Below, piece after piece: positions 11,348-23,477 of a DNA stretch of 64,000 bases. Numbering within the stretch: position 1 is the stretch's first letter; each line of letters opens with the position of its first letter. The stretch is from Sipunculus nudus (Eukaryota; Annelida; Sipuncula; Golfingiida; Sipunculidae). Both the position numbers and the translations under genes were made by a program. The DNA lies in assembly GCA_026874595.1 (NCBI GenBank), contig CM049321.1, positions 6,192,979-6,256,978 on the forward strand, in the 5' to 3' direction. The notes under the pieces were generated by a model. The model was given only the letters and a program-made list of their open reading frames with translations, made no database searches and had not been told where the DNA came from.

Positions 11348-12107
11348 GTAAGTAAATATTAATCCTTTTAAAACGCCCAGTTTCATCTGAGCCACATCAT
11401 CTCCGGTTTCATCAAAACTCAAATAAGTGTTGTATTTTGGGCACGAGGTAAGGTATATACGTCAAAAGCTTATATATCCCTATATCAATAAAAACTTTGT
11501 TAACATTATAACATTTAAAGACACGCTATTTTTAGCAGCCAGTAAGATTAAGTTATTTTTAGTGGACTAATATTGAACTACATGCTAAAATTTCAACAAT
11601 TTTTAATGTGTTTTTCATCTTTCATGTTTCTATCTACCCTGAAGCTAACATTTAAAATTGTATTCAATAATAATTGAAAAGGTCATTTTCAGTATGACAG
11701 ATATACAATAGAGGAAAACAGAAAAAAACGCTTTTCAGATAGTGTCATGTAATTAAATATTTGTCAACTATAAAGATGGCGTTCTGATATTGGGCGCATT
11801 AAAAAATTGAGTTTTATGTGTGCCCCATCAACACAGATCACTCCCAATATATACCCTCATCTCGTGCACGATATCCGAGCCTGCATGTCTGAAAGGAGAG
11901 AGGGTAATAGCACACGGTCTAGGTAGATAAAAGCAATTATACTAGACAAATATCTCCCTCGCAGGATTTTGAAGCCTCAACGTCATTTGACTTTGTCTAA
12001 TTACATGAATCAGGAGGCTAAAATACACAGCAAACAAGCCTTTGTTTCACAATCAAGGAACCGAGCATAATTGCAAAATTAAAATTGATATTCTCTGTTA
12101 TTCACAG
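11348..12107 (+). other. Copy A last intron
   Basis: Begins with sequence alignable to the copy B intron (GTTTCATC, CTTA/CTCAAATAAGTG, GCACGAGG). No other feature recognised. Confidence 0.55.
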
Positions 12108-12120
12108 CTGCCCTGCATAG
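12108..12120 (+). CDS. Copy A last coding exon: C-P-A-stop
   Basis: After acceptor TTCTCTGTTATTCACAG, C completes the split codon and TGC CCT GCA TAG ends the protein, giving ...SWKVGDCPA-stop. The same 13 bases (CTGCCCTGCATAG) follow an equivalent acceptor in copy B (21,489-21,501, -) in the same phase. A coding stretch this short is only credible because of that conservation and because the phases of all exons close exactly. Confidence 0.8.
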
Positions 12121-12490
12121 TGATGTGACTGTCACGTGACAAAGGAAGACTTCTACCTATCACTTGCTACACCGTTGGGGATGTGTTTTCAGGAGCTTTG
12201 GCATCACTCGGGAATTTACAATCAAATCTTGATCACATATCACGGTTCAGTATCAGGTTCAGAAGAGAATTAGGATGAAAGACTGTATCATGGCTGTGAT
12301 GTTGAAAATTATTTAATTATATGGATATATAAATATATATATAATCACCCAATTAAATCATAACGTTTAAATTACTGATTAAAAAAATGGCAATTTCCAC
12401 GCACTGGGTCAGTCTGTCTTGCTCTGTTTCTAAAATTCACTTGCACCAGGTGAAGTCTAGATAAAAATAAAGCACGCCGGTACATCCAAT
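12121..12490 (+). other. Copy A 3'UTR with conserved poly(A) signal
   Basis: Non-coding sequence after the stop. AATAAAG at about 12,468-12,474 lies in a block (TCTAGATAAAAATAAAGCAC) that aligns with copy B read on - near 20,821-20,842 (TCTAGATGATAATAAAGCAC). The alignment extends to about 12,630, slightly beyond the signal. Open frames on the opposite strand here are not conserved between copies and are not called. Confidence 0.65.
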
Positions 12491-12630
12491 AAAGTCGTCT
12501 TTTGTCTTCAGTGTGATATATGACTTTTTTCATGTATCTGTCTGTGCCTTTGAGCGACCAGTCTTTTATTTGAATGTGGTGTAATATTTGAGTGTTTTGT
12601 AATGCAAATTTCAGAAATTTGTGCATACCT

Positions 12631-13435
12631 CCGCCGTCACTTGGAGCGCTTCAGGCCCCTCTCAGAATTTAATCAACCCACATCCCGACATTCAACAATA
12701 ATACACTGAAACTCATTGGAAAATTCGATCATATTGATATAAGCATTTATTAACATAAATGACACTTTTCGTATCAATAGAAATTTAAATATATTTTAAC
12801 ACGTTATCTTCATTTCATGTTTCGTAAAGTTATCAGGGCCAAATGTTTTTGCAGTATATGAAGTTGAAAATGGATACTTGTGATTAGTTGATTTTAACCG
12901 GGGGGGGGGGGGATGATAAAATTTATCTTATTAACAGACAATATGGCGATGGCATTTGTGAGGCGTGGAGCCAGTCCACACATTAATGGATTCTGGCATC
13001 AACAATGTATGAACGGCATGAAAATGCCCATATATAAGAAGAGATACTGTATATTTATACACTAAAGTATATGTGCTAATTACCTCCTATAATCTAAACC
13101 ATCAGTATTACTAACAGGATTCTGAACAAATATATGTACTATTTGCTACTCTCAACACTTTTAAAATAACAAAGTTTAACTGTGTTGGTGATGCAATTAA
13201 TGAATAAAGAAATTTCCCCTAAAATTCCTACAATTCTAATACATCCTATTTAATTTTCTCAAAAGGGCGACTGAAGAGATGACCTTGATCCTAGCAACTA
13301 ACCTTACCATTGGCCAAATATAAAGCCTCATGATAACTGTATTCGACCAGAATTTTTCAATTTGCATTTTCATCAGTAGGGACGCCAGAAGGTTTTAATG
13401 AAGTCATTTTCACAGCATCTAACTTGTACGACTTA
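12631..13435. other. Intergenic, nothing recognised
   Basis: AT-rich sequence between copies A and B, with a 13-G run at 12,900-12,912. No gene or repeat recognised. Confidence 0.5.
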
Positions 13436-13439
13436 CCAG

Positions 13440-13712
13440 TTTCTGTGGCTTAGGGGTAGAGCGCAGGATTCAAAGCCGGGATATCGCGAGTTCGAATCTC
13501 AGCCGGTCGGCGCCAACCAAGGTTGAGCGCTCTGCAGGCTTAATGGGAAGGCCGTGCCCAACGGCCGTGTTCCACTCACAATCGAGTGCACCTTTCGGGG
13601 CTCCTCAGTGGTATGACCAAGCAATGGGAACGATTACACACCCAGGGCCCGCAGGTGCATAGTCACCGGGCCTGGTTAACGCCAGGAGATAAATTGAGAG
13701 GAAGCGTACGGA
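13440..13712 (+). repeat. tRNA-derived SINE, most complete copy
   Basis: The head is tRNA-like: an A-box-like TGGCTTAGGGGTAGAGC near 13,446-13,462 and a B-box-like GAGTTCGAATCTC at 13,488-13,500, the internal RNA polymerase III promoter spacing expected of a tRNA-derived SINE. The body (GAGCGCTCTGCAGGCTTAAT, then GGGAAGGCCGTGCCCAAC) recurs at 6,779-6,985 (+) and 26,888-27,003 (-). The element runs into a (TA)n tract. Confidence 0.85.
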
Positions 13713-13715
13713 TGT

Positions 13716-13765
<50 letters not shown>
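13716..13765. repeat. (TA)n microsatellite at SINE 3' end
   Basis: Nearly pure TA dinucleotides directly after the SINE, probably expanded from its 3' tail. Confidence 0.85.
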
Positions 13766-13771
<6 letters not shown>

Positions 13772-16700
13772 GTAGTTAAGTAAGCATTAAAAATAGAGAC
13801 AGTTACCTCCACCCAAAAAATATTAAAAAAACTTATACGACGTTGACATCACGATGACGCCGAGAAAACGTTGGTAACTCACTTTAAACGTTAGAGGTAC
13901 CCATGCAAGTTAAAAGAACCTTCCCTTTATGCAGCTTATCTAATAAAATCTGGATTCAGATTCATACTAAATCCACTAATTCATCCCAAATAAATCACGC
14001 AGTACATTTTTTTTATTCACCCCTGAAATATTTTGCTGACAATGTTAGAAAAACCATGCTAGGTATATTGAAAATCAAATCACTAATAAGAACATTAAAC
14101 AACGTCATTTGATAGGATATAAAATGCCGTTTTAAATACGTTTTAAAAATTTAATTATGTTTCAACATGAAAGTTCTCGGTTCTTTTTGAGCAAAATTGT
14201 GAAGCAAATTAAATTCAAGCAATAGGCTAAAGGTTTAATTGTATAATTGGACACTAGGTGGCACCATGTACAAGTGACCACCCACCCTCCCCGCCCCTAA
14301 AGAGTTCAAAACCGGCCCAGACCTGCACGTAGCCTGCAACTGATCCGTCATAATTCTGCCCATCCTGGCACTTGTATAGGGGACGTATAAGTTTTTAAAA
14401 GGAATAACTGATATCACATTTATTTCTTGTGTGTGAGAACAGTTTTTAATGCTTATTATTTAACTGCATGGACAATAATGAGAAAAAGATCGCTCGTTAT
14501 CATTCATTAAGTTCTAGATAGTCGGCGGCCTTTCTGCAAACCGTTGTCACGTTCCACTGATTGCTTGCTCACAAGCACATAGAAGCCGTTGATATGCCAT
14601 ATGAACTCAGTTTTCTTTTTTTTTGTTTAATTGAAACAATAACATTGAAACTTGTTAATAGTTACAAACATGGAAGCATACAATTAAATACAGAGGTGTT
14701 TATAACACATCCATTTTACATAAACAAAATAATGGAAACACCCTATTAATCGCCATTGGACTTATGTCATTAAGGTCTTGCGCGGATGGCCTGTTCGTTT
14801 TCAAAATCGCTGCCAAATGGAGATGCATTGACGCGCACGAGCTTGTCGTATCGAATAACTACAGCTCATTGGAGCTTTGCGTGGCCGCTATGAAGAACTA
14901 ATGAGTGCGCGTGATATGACCTGTTGTAAAATTTGGCATGATAGGCTATATATTATTGCTATTTCATGTCACACTAAATGAGTACAATAGGCTTCTCTCT
15001 CCCATTTACTGTTATTCTCAATAATATGAATATTTTATTTATTATTATAACTTTACTGTTTTGGGAATTTCATCTTTACTTTACATTCAAACCTCAGCAT
15101 TACCTTGTGACATTTCACTTGTCTTTGTACCATGATGCCTGGTTACCGGTGCTTAATTTCATATTCATGGTCACTGGGCCCCTTATTTGTACAGACCTGG
15201 TCCTAATATATTAATCTCATCAGGGTAAACGTGTTGATCTGATCAGGGTGACCACTAATGGGGGGTCCGTGATGTTTAGGAGCACACACAGGTAGATGAT
15301 ATCACGATAACGTATAAATTATATTGTATGTAGACCTTGTATTTGTCAGGGTATAATCAACAAACTCTCCCTTCATTTCATTGGCCAGTATGGAGGGTTT
15401 AGTTCACCTTTCCCGTCGTCTGACCATTGGAGTAAATGGGGTGATGTTATCAGTTATATTCCAATGAGAGAGAACAAAATGCCAGAATATAATTATGAAG
15501 GACATAATCCGATTAACCACTCTGCACTGAGGACACTTTTTATGTATTGACTTTTTTATATTATTTGGATGCTACTAAAGAATATAAATGGTTACCAAAG
15601 TTGCCAAATGTGCCTGTTGTGGTTGTGTGCCACAAATACAACGAAATCACCTGAACGAGAGCGTGACTGAGATAATACGAAGTTTAGTAAAGTAACATAA
15701 GTTCACACGGTCGTCACTTGCGTCAGTAGAACACTCTCGCTGCAGCAGGTCACATCCGGTGGTAACTCATTAAGCATGGGTATACCAGTTGCAGTTATCC
15801 ACTGTATATCAGACCCTGGACGGCAATGATTATATTATATGGGAGGGGGCTAATAGGAGGGCGCTGAGTCATCTTGTACGAGCATCCAAAGCTCTATAAT
15901 ATTATGGGGCTACCGACGCTATAATATTATAGGGTCCACGGGTTCTGATGCGAGGCGCAGGATGCAGTCTTATGTGTGAGTATATATTTATATATAATAA
16001 ATGTAATATGTATATCTTATATTATATATATATATATATATATGTATATAATTTTCGCTGATTGTAATCTTGCTGTCATCATACGTGGGTCGTCATTCAC
16101 AAGGCAACTATGTAGCCGGGTCGAAATATTGAATAAGAGAATCATTTTGATGTTTAAATATAACAGATTAAAATCATACAGTAAATCTAGTAATTATCAT
16201 CTTTGATACTTTGTATTACACGGATACTGACACCCTGTTAAAAATCGGATTCAGGACCATTGATGTCATTCTACTGACATAATTGAATGCCGTTTATAAA
16301 ATAAACTACAACCTCATAAGAAAACAATTCCCTTTATGGTTCGCGAAAAAAAACACACATCCTGTGAAGTTCGTCTTGTGCAAAATAATTCTTGTTAAAA
16401 TAGCAGGATTCATGAAGAAATAACAGGACATGAAAAATCTTTGCTTCTCTTTATTCGACTCACAAATGATCCGACTGATGTTAACTCATATGTCATATGC
16501 CTGCATAACAATGGGTGTTCAAATGATACAGTCATGGCATTTAAAAAAAAAATACTCTCAGCTGGCTGCATAAGGTTGGATGATTCGATGTAGTTTTGAA
16601 GAGAATGTATTAACTAGGCCTTTACTATAGGTGTATTTTGAATATATTACGCAGTAGTTACTAGAGATAACGAGAACAGGGTTGGGTATAGGATTTAAGA

Positions 16701-17930
16701 AAATGGGGGGTTGGGGAGTTGCTTAACTTGAACATTTCTCCGCAAATCTCCCGACGTCTGTGATATAGGTCTGCATATTATACAGCTAATTATAACTATA
16801 AATAAAATAAAATAAGTGACATAGGAGGATGGTATCACAGGTGAAATTTCATTAAAGATGGATTGTAGGTCTCAATTATTGTCAGCCAATTTAAACAAAT
16901 TATTAAGTGTCCCCCATTTTTTTTTGTTATGAGAGGCATTTTTTTTACTTTTATCGGCAGCAATTTTCTTCTCAGTTTTATTGATCGTTTCAATATATAA
17001 TTTTAAACTAGTGAACACGGTTTTTGCATCATTACACGTACAAGTGTAGATGTATCTCTTTATTAGGTGGAACAACATATCAGTCATACCGTTATTGTTG
17101 TTGATAAAACATTAATTTGTTTCTTTAATATTTTTTTCATTTATTATGATATGAAATCTTGAAAGCATGTTCTTCATTTGGGAAATTAGGGTTTTTTTTC
17201 CACACTCATTATATACATGTAACAAAGTTTCCTTCTCAGACTTGCATAAGAGCAAATTGTTATTTTATTCGGTTCATATCTCTATCATTTTTCTATAAGT
17301 TTCAAGGGTTTGGAATATTTGAATAATGAACTGATGAAATAATGAAAATAATGAAAATAAAGAACATACTCAGTATATACTGCATATTTAACACTCTTCA
17401 TCTCAATGATTCTTTCAAGATTTGAAATTTTTAGTTGCATTTGTATAATATGCAATAAGATAATATTTTATCACATGAATTTACATATTTACAGTGATAT
17501 TTTCCCTATTTTTTAAATACTTTTTTCCAGAATGCAATTCATTTTTTCTTGAAATAACAGAAATCTTAAGATGTTAAGTTGCATTTGAATATGAAGGGGC
17601 CTATTTTTTAAGCTGCACATCAACTATTTGTCTCAATCCGTCACCAAATGGTCTAGAAACAAATTTTTTGATTCAACCTTGTCGCAACCTTGTTTATCAT
17701 CGTTAGAGACTGATTTTATGTTTTCAAGTGATATAAAAATCTCTCTTATCATTTTCAATCTATGTATACTTATAAAGGTTTAAAACCTTTAGAAGTATAC
17801 ACAGATTGATATAATCTAACTTGTTCCTGAAGGTCGTCTTTTGTATTTGTTTTAATTTTAACATATTCGTCTTTGAGTCTTATTATAGATATGTATTCGA
17901 AGTTTATCTTTTCCAATATTTAAAATATAT

Positions 17931-17970
<40 letters not shown>
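13766..17970. other. Intergenic between A and B, minor repeats only
   Basis: No supported gene. Notable items: a local repeat of CTATAATATTAT separated by GGGGCTACCGACG near 15,893-15,935, a TA tract at 16,020-16,042, and a 50-bp hairpin at about 17,757-17,806 with arms GTATACTT-AAAGGTTT and AAACCTTTAGAAGTATAC. The - strand at 16,860-17,750 is lysine- and asparagine-rich and may be decayed LINE sequence continuing from the fragment at 17,975-18,105. Confidence 0.5.

Positions 17971-17972
<2 letters not shown>
17931..17972. repeat. (TA)n tract
   Basis: Simple TA repeat immediately downstream (in - sense) of the LINE remnant at 17,975-18,105, interrupting its reading frame. Confidence 0.8.
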
Positions 17973-17974
<2 letters not shown>

Positions 17975-17975
<1 letters not shown>

Positions 17976-18105
17976 GTTGGTATATTGCCTTCATTATACC
18001 ATTTGTATCTACATCTGAAAATAGCGCCTGAAGTTGCTTCCTCGATAATTTGCTTGTGTTTATTGACGGCAATATCCCATAAAGCTTGTCTTCGGTGCTA
18101 TTGGG
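17975..18105 (-). pseudogene. Remnant of an L1/Tx1-type LINE ORF2
   Basis: Read on -, this stretch encodes RRQALWDIAVNKHKQIIEE, then GAIFRCRYKWYNEGNIPTKY. The R-x-K/R-W-x-x-E/Q-G-x-x-x-T-x-Y pattern matches the linker between endonuclease and reverse transcriptase in L1-like LINEs. The LINE at 37.5-42.1 kb in this window has RARIKWNEQGEKNTSYF at the same place. Flanking sequence is full of stops and an expanded (TA)n tract, so only a fossil remains. Confidence 0.55.
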
Positions 18106-20640
18106 TAAATTATACTTATAATGTCCCTTTCGGTTTCTCTTTCAAATGTCAACATTTAATTTTTTTAATTATTCTTTCTATTTGCAGCAAAGGATATATT
18201 TTCTCCTCTAACTCCTCTAACATTTTACGGTGTCCCTAACAGTGATGGGTTGCCATCTATATAATTCAGTATAATATATTTGATACTGTTCTTAATTTGT
18301 TTAACATCATATTTAATTGTTCAAGTACCTCAAATATCTCTAGGGTTCTCAACATTCTGAGATTAATAACGAAATATCATAACTAAAATCATTCCGAGAA
18401 TGATTAATGGTATAAAATTTAGTGATATACAATGGGGTACCTATTATAATGTCTTCAAGTATTATCTGAATGATAATTGAATAGTTTTAGTTTGCTTGAA
18501 ATAAATATTGAATATCAAAAATAGCAGTTTGTATGTGAGACAAATATTAGAAGTAGATCAAAAGTATCACATGTTTATGCACTTTTTTAATACAGAAATT
18601 ACATGATAAACATGTTTTCTTTCTTTTTCCTTAGGGAAATGAAAGTATTTTTTCTTTAAATATCCCAGGTGAAAGTTCTCATCTCTTGACCCATTGTATT
18701 ACGAGATATATTGCACATAATGGAATGTGCTCATGGTCAAAATTAATAGCTTAACAATAAAACATCCAAGTGGATAGACGTGTATCACGTATAAATTCGC
18801 TTTACGCAAAATAATTATAATTTGATTATGAGCTCCAGTCTGAAATCCACATCTAATAACCTGAAAGTGATCTGTTTATCCTTCAATTGGTTTTTCAGGG
18901 ATGTAACTTCAATTTAAACGAAGAATAAAAACCAGTCCTTCTAATGTTTTAAGCAATGTAACTTCAATTTAAACTTTGGTTTTCAAGGTATGTATATCTT
19001 TGGCAAGGTTTGGCAAGAAATCTAATATGTAAAAATAACATTAATGGCTGACAATAATTTATAAATGATAATTAAACTAAACGTATATACGTTTTACACA
19101 ATTAATGAACTAATATCATGCCTGTAATTTATATACAAAGTCCGTCTTTAAGACACAGTCGAAGTGATTATTAGGACGAGCTGCAAGAACGAAGCTGTCG
19201 ATGTCGTAGACACCAGGGCAGGCATTAGGTTTCCCTTGTCACTTGGTGAATATTTCACAATACATATAAACAAATAAGAGTACCGCAAGAGTGCATAATA
19301 AACACGCCATATGTCTTGTAAACGTCATTTTATTTGATATGAGAAAAATTATCACAAATTAACATTGCTGTACAGTGTTATTAAAAGTCAAGCCTATTTT
19401 TCGAAATTTTCACAGTCACACGACAAGAAAGCCCGGTGAACTCTGTCCTAATAAAATATGCATGGATGCTACGCTTGAACTCGGGTGAGATAATCTATTC
19501 TTATAAATCAATAAACAAGAGCATTGCAAGAGTGCATAATGAAATTGTCATCCGTCTTGTTAAATAATACTTTATTAGATTTGAGCAAAAGTTGCTAGAA
19601 TTAACTTGAGAAACGATTTAGGTAAATATTCACAGATTTCATGAAAATTGATTAGATTTTGGTGAATAGTTACGGCGCCACCAATGTCTGGGGGTCTATG
19701 ATTAATTAAATATGCAAGGAGTTTGCCGTAAATCGAAGTAAAGTAATATATTATATTTGTTAACATTTCTGCACTTAAAATAGACATATGATTAATATGA
19801 TCAATATTTATTTAGAATCATTTATTGTGTGTATATAAATATATCATATTTTCGTATACTAATGATTATGTATAATCAAGGATCACATGCTGGGTATACT
19901 AATTGCATATAATCAGGAAAAACAATTAAATCCGGTGTTGACTATTCTACAACTTGTTATATTAGAAATTTAACTACCTGCTGTGCTAATGTGATCGCAA
20001 GTAATTTTGTAAAACAACCACTGGAACTTTTACCACCACTTCGAGCTCTTGCTTAACTAGCCCTGCACTACTCCTTCACTTCCTTTCCAGGATGGAGGTC
20101 AAAAGAAAAGATGCTATTTTGGCCCACCGCTATGTCAAGTCATAAATATATACTTTGTAGTTGAGCTTAGATATATATAAATAAATAATTAAAACTGCAT
20201 CGGATAACTTATAGGATGATGTAACCTAATTGCCTTATCGAGTGAATAAAATTTGTATTTCTAACACTGATAGCCCAACGTTTTCAGGGAAGAAAAACAA
20301 AAGGATTAATCTAAATTTGGCCCTCTCTATTCACTGTCTTGTTTGTTATTCCGTAAAGCATTTCCGAAATAAAACTGGTTCCGCATAATAATTTGTTATG
20401 TTTTTTGCCGATTCAGCCTCAACTTATTATTAAAATCTATTGAGATTTTTAACTATGCATGCAGGGATTGTACATTTAACGTTCAAAGGTACCTACAGCG
20501 CTTTAAGTGAGTGACCAACGTTGTCTCATCTATTAAGGTAAAACTGAAAAAAAATGTTATTAAATGTTTATGTCGATATCATCCTATGTTTTTAATGTAA
20601 TTTAGTGTACTTATGTGAAACGCCTGACATTGGTTGATCA
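18106..20640. other. Intergenic, nothing recognised
   Basis: Very AT-rich. No gene, RNA or mobile element recognised. Confidence 0.5.
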
Positions 20641-20958
20641 AATTTAGAGCCGGGCCTGGAGGGATACAAGGTTGCATTCTGTGAGAGCTTTCTACATCAG
20701 AATGTTGCATTACACCTGCATTCAAAAACACGACCGATCACACACAGTCAGAAACAGATGCACGAAAATGTCATTTATCACGCTGAAGACAATAATAACG
20801 TCTTAAGAGGGTGTACCAGGGTGCTTTATTATCATCTAGACCACCTTGTTCTAGTGAATGTGAGAATCAGAACAAGACAGATTTACCCTAAGATTAGGAA
20901 TTGTTATATAATATGTAATCATTAAAAATTATAATTAATGATATAATTGAGTGAATGT

Positions 20959-20969
20959 TTATATATATA

Positions 20970-21009
<40 letters not shown>
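20959..21009. repeat. (TA)n microsatellite
   Basis: Nearly pure TA repeat beside the hairpin element. Confidence 0.8.
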
Positions 21010-21012
<3 letters not shown>

Positions 21013-21072
21013 CAATATAAGTTCGTTACCTTGCGTCAACAGGGGATTCGATATGTAAAACAGAAAACATAG

Positions 21073-21216
21073 ATAATGTAATATATATCAAACAGTCCGA
21101 GAGTTAAGCTCATGTTCGATTTATGACACTGTGAAAGTGTTAATGAGTGAAAGTGTAATGATTTTAATCGAACATAAGCTTAACTCTCGGACTGTTTAAT
21201 ATATATTACATTATAT
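21073..21216. mobile_element. Hairpin MITE with about 48-bp inverted arms
   Basis: Arms of about 48 bp are nearly perfect inverted repeats (left arm contains CAGTCCGAGAGTTAAGCT, right arm contains AGCTTAACTCTCGGACTG) around a core of about 45 bp. The outer ends fall in TA-rich DNA, so a target duplication cannot be read. The core motif GAGTGAAAGTGTAATGA recurs at 21,608-21,624, outside the hairpin. Confidence 0.7.
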
Positions 21217-21218
21217 AT

Positions 21219-21260
21219 ATATGTGTGTGTGCGTGTGTGTGTGTGTGTGTGTGTATGTGG
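21219..21260. repeat. (TG)n microsatellite
   Basis: TGTGTGTGTGCGTGTGTGTG-type repeat right of the hairpin MITE. Confidence 0.85.
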
Positions 21261-21488
21261 ATATATAACATAAGCACCATCACACGGGTTAAAATCCTCA
21301 TTCTGTTATAAAACTGCAAAGATATGTCCTAAATTTGTTTGTGTTTAATAAATATTTTTGCCGATTCTGTGGCTCAATCCATTATCGAAATGTGATAGTA
21401 ATGTACCGGGTGACGCCAAGGCTCTTCATCAACGATGTAGCTAGTGATCGGTGGAAGTCTGTTCCCTTGTTACGCGGCAGCTTTGTCA

Positions 21489-21501
21489 CTATGCAGGGCA
21501 G
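21489..21501 (-). pseudogene. Copy B last coding exon: C-P-A-stop
   Basis: On -, acceptor TCTCTATCATTCGCAG precedes CTGCCCTGCATAG, identical to the last exon of copy A. In the frame of the preceding exon it would give ...WKVEGCPA-stop. It belongs to a gene copy that is broken upstream. Confidence 0.75.
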
Positions 21502-23165
21502 CTGCGAATGATAGAGAATATGAAATTTAATTATGCAGTTATGCGCGGTCTTTTGATTGTCAATTCGGCATATCATTAGTGTATATTAAGGCTCCTGACT
21601 GATTTAATGAGTGAAAGTGTAATGAATTTAAGGCTTTAACATCCTTCGATAGAGACGTGTTCGTTTTAGTGGTTTTGTCTACATGTACTGTGGTAGGCTT
21701 CATATAAAACATTCGCGATGTTTAATATTCGCAATTTCGACTTTTCCAATATAGTGTTAAGGATCAACTTTCCTAATTGTACCATACAGATATCTCATGT
21801 AGTACTAGTAATCTCTTATCTAACGACGACCTCAAATGAGCAAATAACTGAAAATAACCACCCCTACTTTACGATTTCTACGCTTTATATCTAACCCTGC
21901 TGAGATGAGGAGGCGGTCTTAATGTTGAGGACTTACTTTATATCCACAACTGTATGTTATTATATGCGCTCAAAATCTTAACAAAAATGTGTATGAGCCC
22001 AGGGAACAATAAACAAATTCCTTCTTCATTTTTGGTAGACAATATAAGTCTGATCTCATGTTTGATTTACTTTTTTTTATTTACGGATAACATAACAGAT
22101 CTATTTTTATAAGGCTTATATTTATTCATATTATCAGGACTCTCTCTACTTTCAACCCTACAGGCACGGATAACGTGTACGAGATGTTGGTCTATGAAGG
22201 TATATATTTGGAAGGTTAATCTGTGTAGGTAAGGCGTCTTATTCACGAAGTTTTCCCCTTTTTCCGAATGTCAACAATTTTAATCCAACCCATATATACC
22301 AATATACCGAAACAGATTTTGTTTAAAACAATATCAGGATTCATTTTTTTTCATTTTAAGAATTTTTTTTCAGATATATTTGTCCAATACATTTTTAGAT
22401 TTGCAATCTTATTGATTGTTTTTGTTATAAAAGATCAATTTCAAATCATATTTAATTTTCCTGACCGCCATTCACCTGCAGATCATATCCTCATGCACAA
22501 TATGCTAGACATGTTCCGGTAAGACACACCCTATTATTCTTATATATTTAGTAAACAAACACTATGCAGTGAAACTTCCTTTTTGTGGACAATTCGTGAA
22601 TACTAACTCTTTTAACACAAGTAAGGAGGTATCTGAGCAATCATTTTGTGGTTTGTTTTTTTTGTTTTTTTTTGGGGGGGGGGGGATGGGGAAGTAAAGA
22701 TGATCTATTTTTTATGCTAGTTTATGTAAAGAATTTTGTTCCGGTTTTAAACCACTCGACAGGGCAGTAGCACCCTCTTCCTCTCTTTTCCTGTCCTGGT
22801 GTTGACAAGGCCTGTTGATTTCAGCACTTGTAGGCACAAGATATGTAATTATCCCCATAAGTGATGTATCATAGTACCCAGAAATATCATAGATGCCCTC
22901 GTGTCTAAAAAGTAAGACACTCATTTAAGCTTAGATGAAACCTCAGATGACGTAACTCAGGTGACACGCGGGAATTTAATATATACTTACCCTTCTACTT
23001 TCCAACTGTTTATGAATGTTTCAAGTCCGTTTGCTCATATGTATCATAGTACCCAGAAATATCATAGATGCCCTCGTGTCTAAAAAGTAAGACACTCATT
23101 TAAGCTTAGATGAAACCTCAGATGACGTAACTCAGGTGAGACGCGGGAATTTAATATATACTTAC
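21502..23165 (-). other. Copy B last intron
   Basis: Non-coding. It includes the left unit and most of the right unit of a 175-bp-period tandem duplication at 22,864-23,209 and a 12-G run at 22,674-22,685. The start (- sense) aligns with the last intron of copy A. Confidence 0.55.
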
Positions 23166-23209
23166 CCTTCTACTTTCCAACTGTTTATGAATGTTTCAAG
23201 TCCGTTTGC
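22864..23209. repeat. 175-bp-period tandem duplication across an exon end
   Basis: 22,864-23,034 and 23,039-23,209 are the same sequence with a single visible difference (GTGACACGCG versus GTGAGACGCG). Each unit holds the 3' part of the vWFD2-tail exon of copy B, its splice donor and about 125 bp of intron. Near-identity implies a very recent event or an assembly error. The left unit is an exon fragment with a donor but no acceptor. Confidence 0.92.
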
Positions 23210-23258
23210 ATCGTTGTTCACGTCCTCACCATCCCTGGTTATAAGGTTGTCGTCGTCC
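23166..23258 (-). pseudogene. Copy B exon: end of vWFD domain 2
   Basis: 93 nt on -, after acceptor TTTATGTATTTTAG and ending at donor GTAAGTATA, the same length and phase as copy A. It encodes DDDNLITRDGEDVNND and ETFINSWKVEG. This exon is itself open; the copy is called a pseudogene because of lesions in earlier exons. Its 3' half is duplicated downstream. Confidence 0.8.
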
Positions 23259-23382
23259 CTAAAATACATAAAATTAAATATAAGTCATGACAGTCCGGTA
23301 TCATCTGGCTGGAGTAGACAGGGCGTGTATCGATAATGCCTATTTATGACACATATGGGAATTGATAAAAGTCCTGATTTGC

Positions 23383-23385
<3 letters not shown>

Positions 23386-23472
<87 letters not shown>
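23386..23472. repeat. Long (TA)n microsatellite
   Basis: About 85 bp of almost uninterrupted TA in the copy B intron between the two last vWFD2 exons. The many-codon Tyr-Ile frames it creates are artefacts. Confidence 0.9.

Positions 23473-23477
<5 letters not shown>

Larger units (their letters stand above)
20660..21488 (-). other. Copy B 3'UTR region with conserved poly(A) signal
   Basis: Lies downstream of the copy B stop on the - strand. AATAAAGCAC (- sense, 20,821-20,830) is in the block shared with copy A's 3' end. It is longer than in A because of the hairpin MITE and the (TA)n/(TG)n tracts at 20,959-21,260. Confidence 0.6.

Noticed and set aside
17757-17806. 50-bp palindrome as a possible terminator or ncRNA
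   Set aside because: Eukaryotic context and no neighbouring gene; reported only as a hairpin within intergenic DNA.
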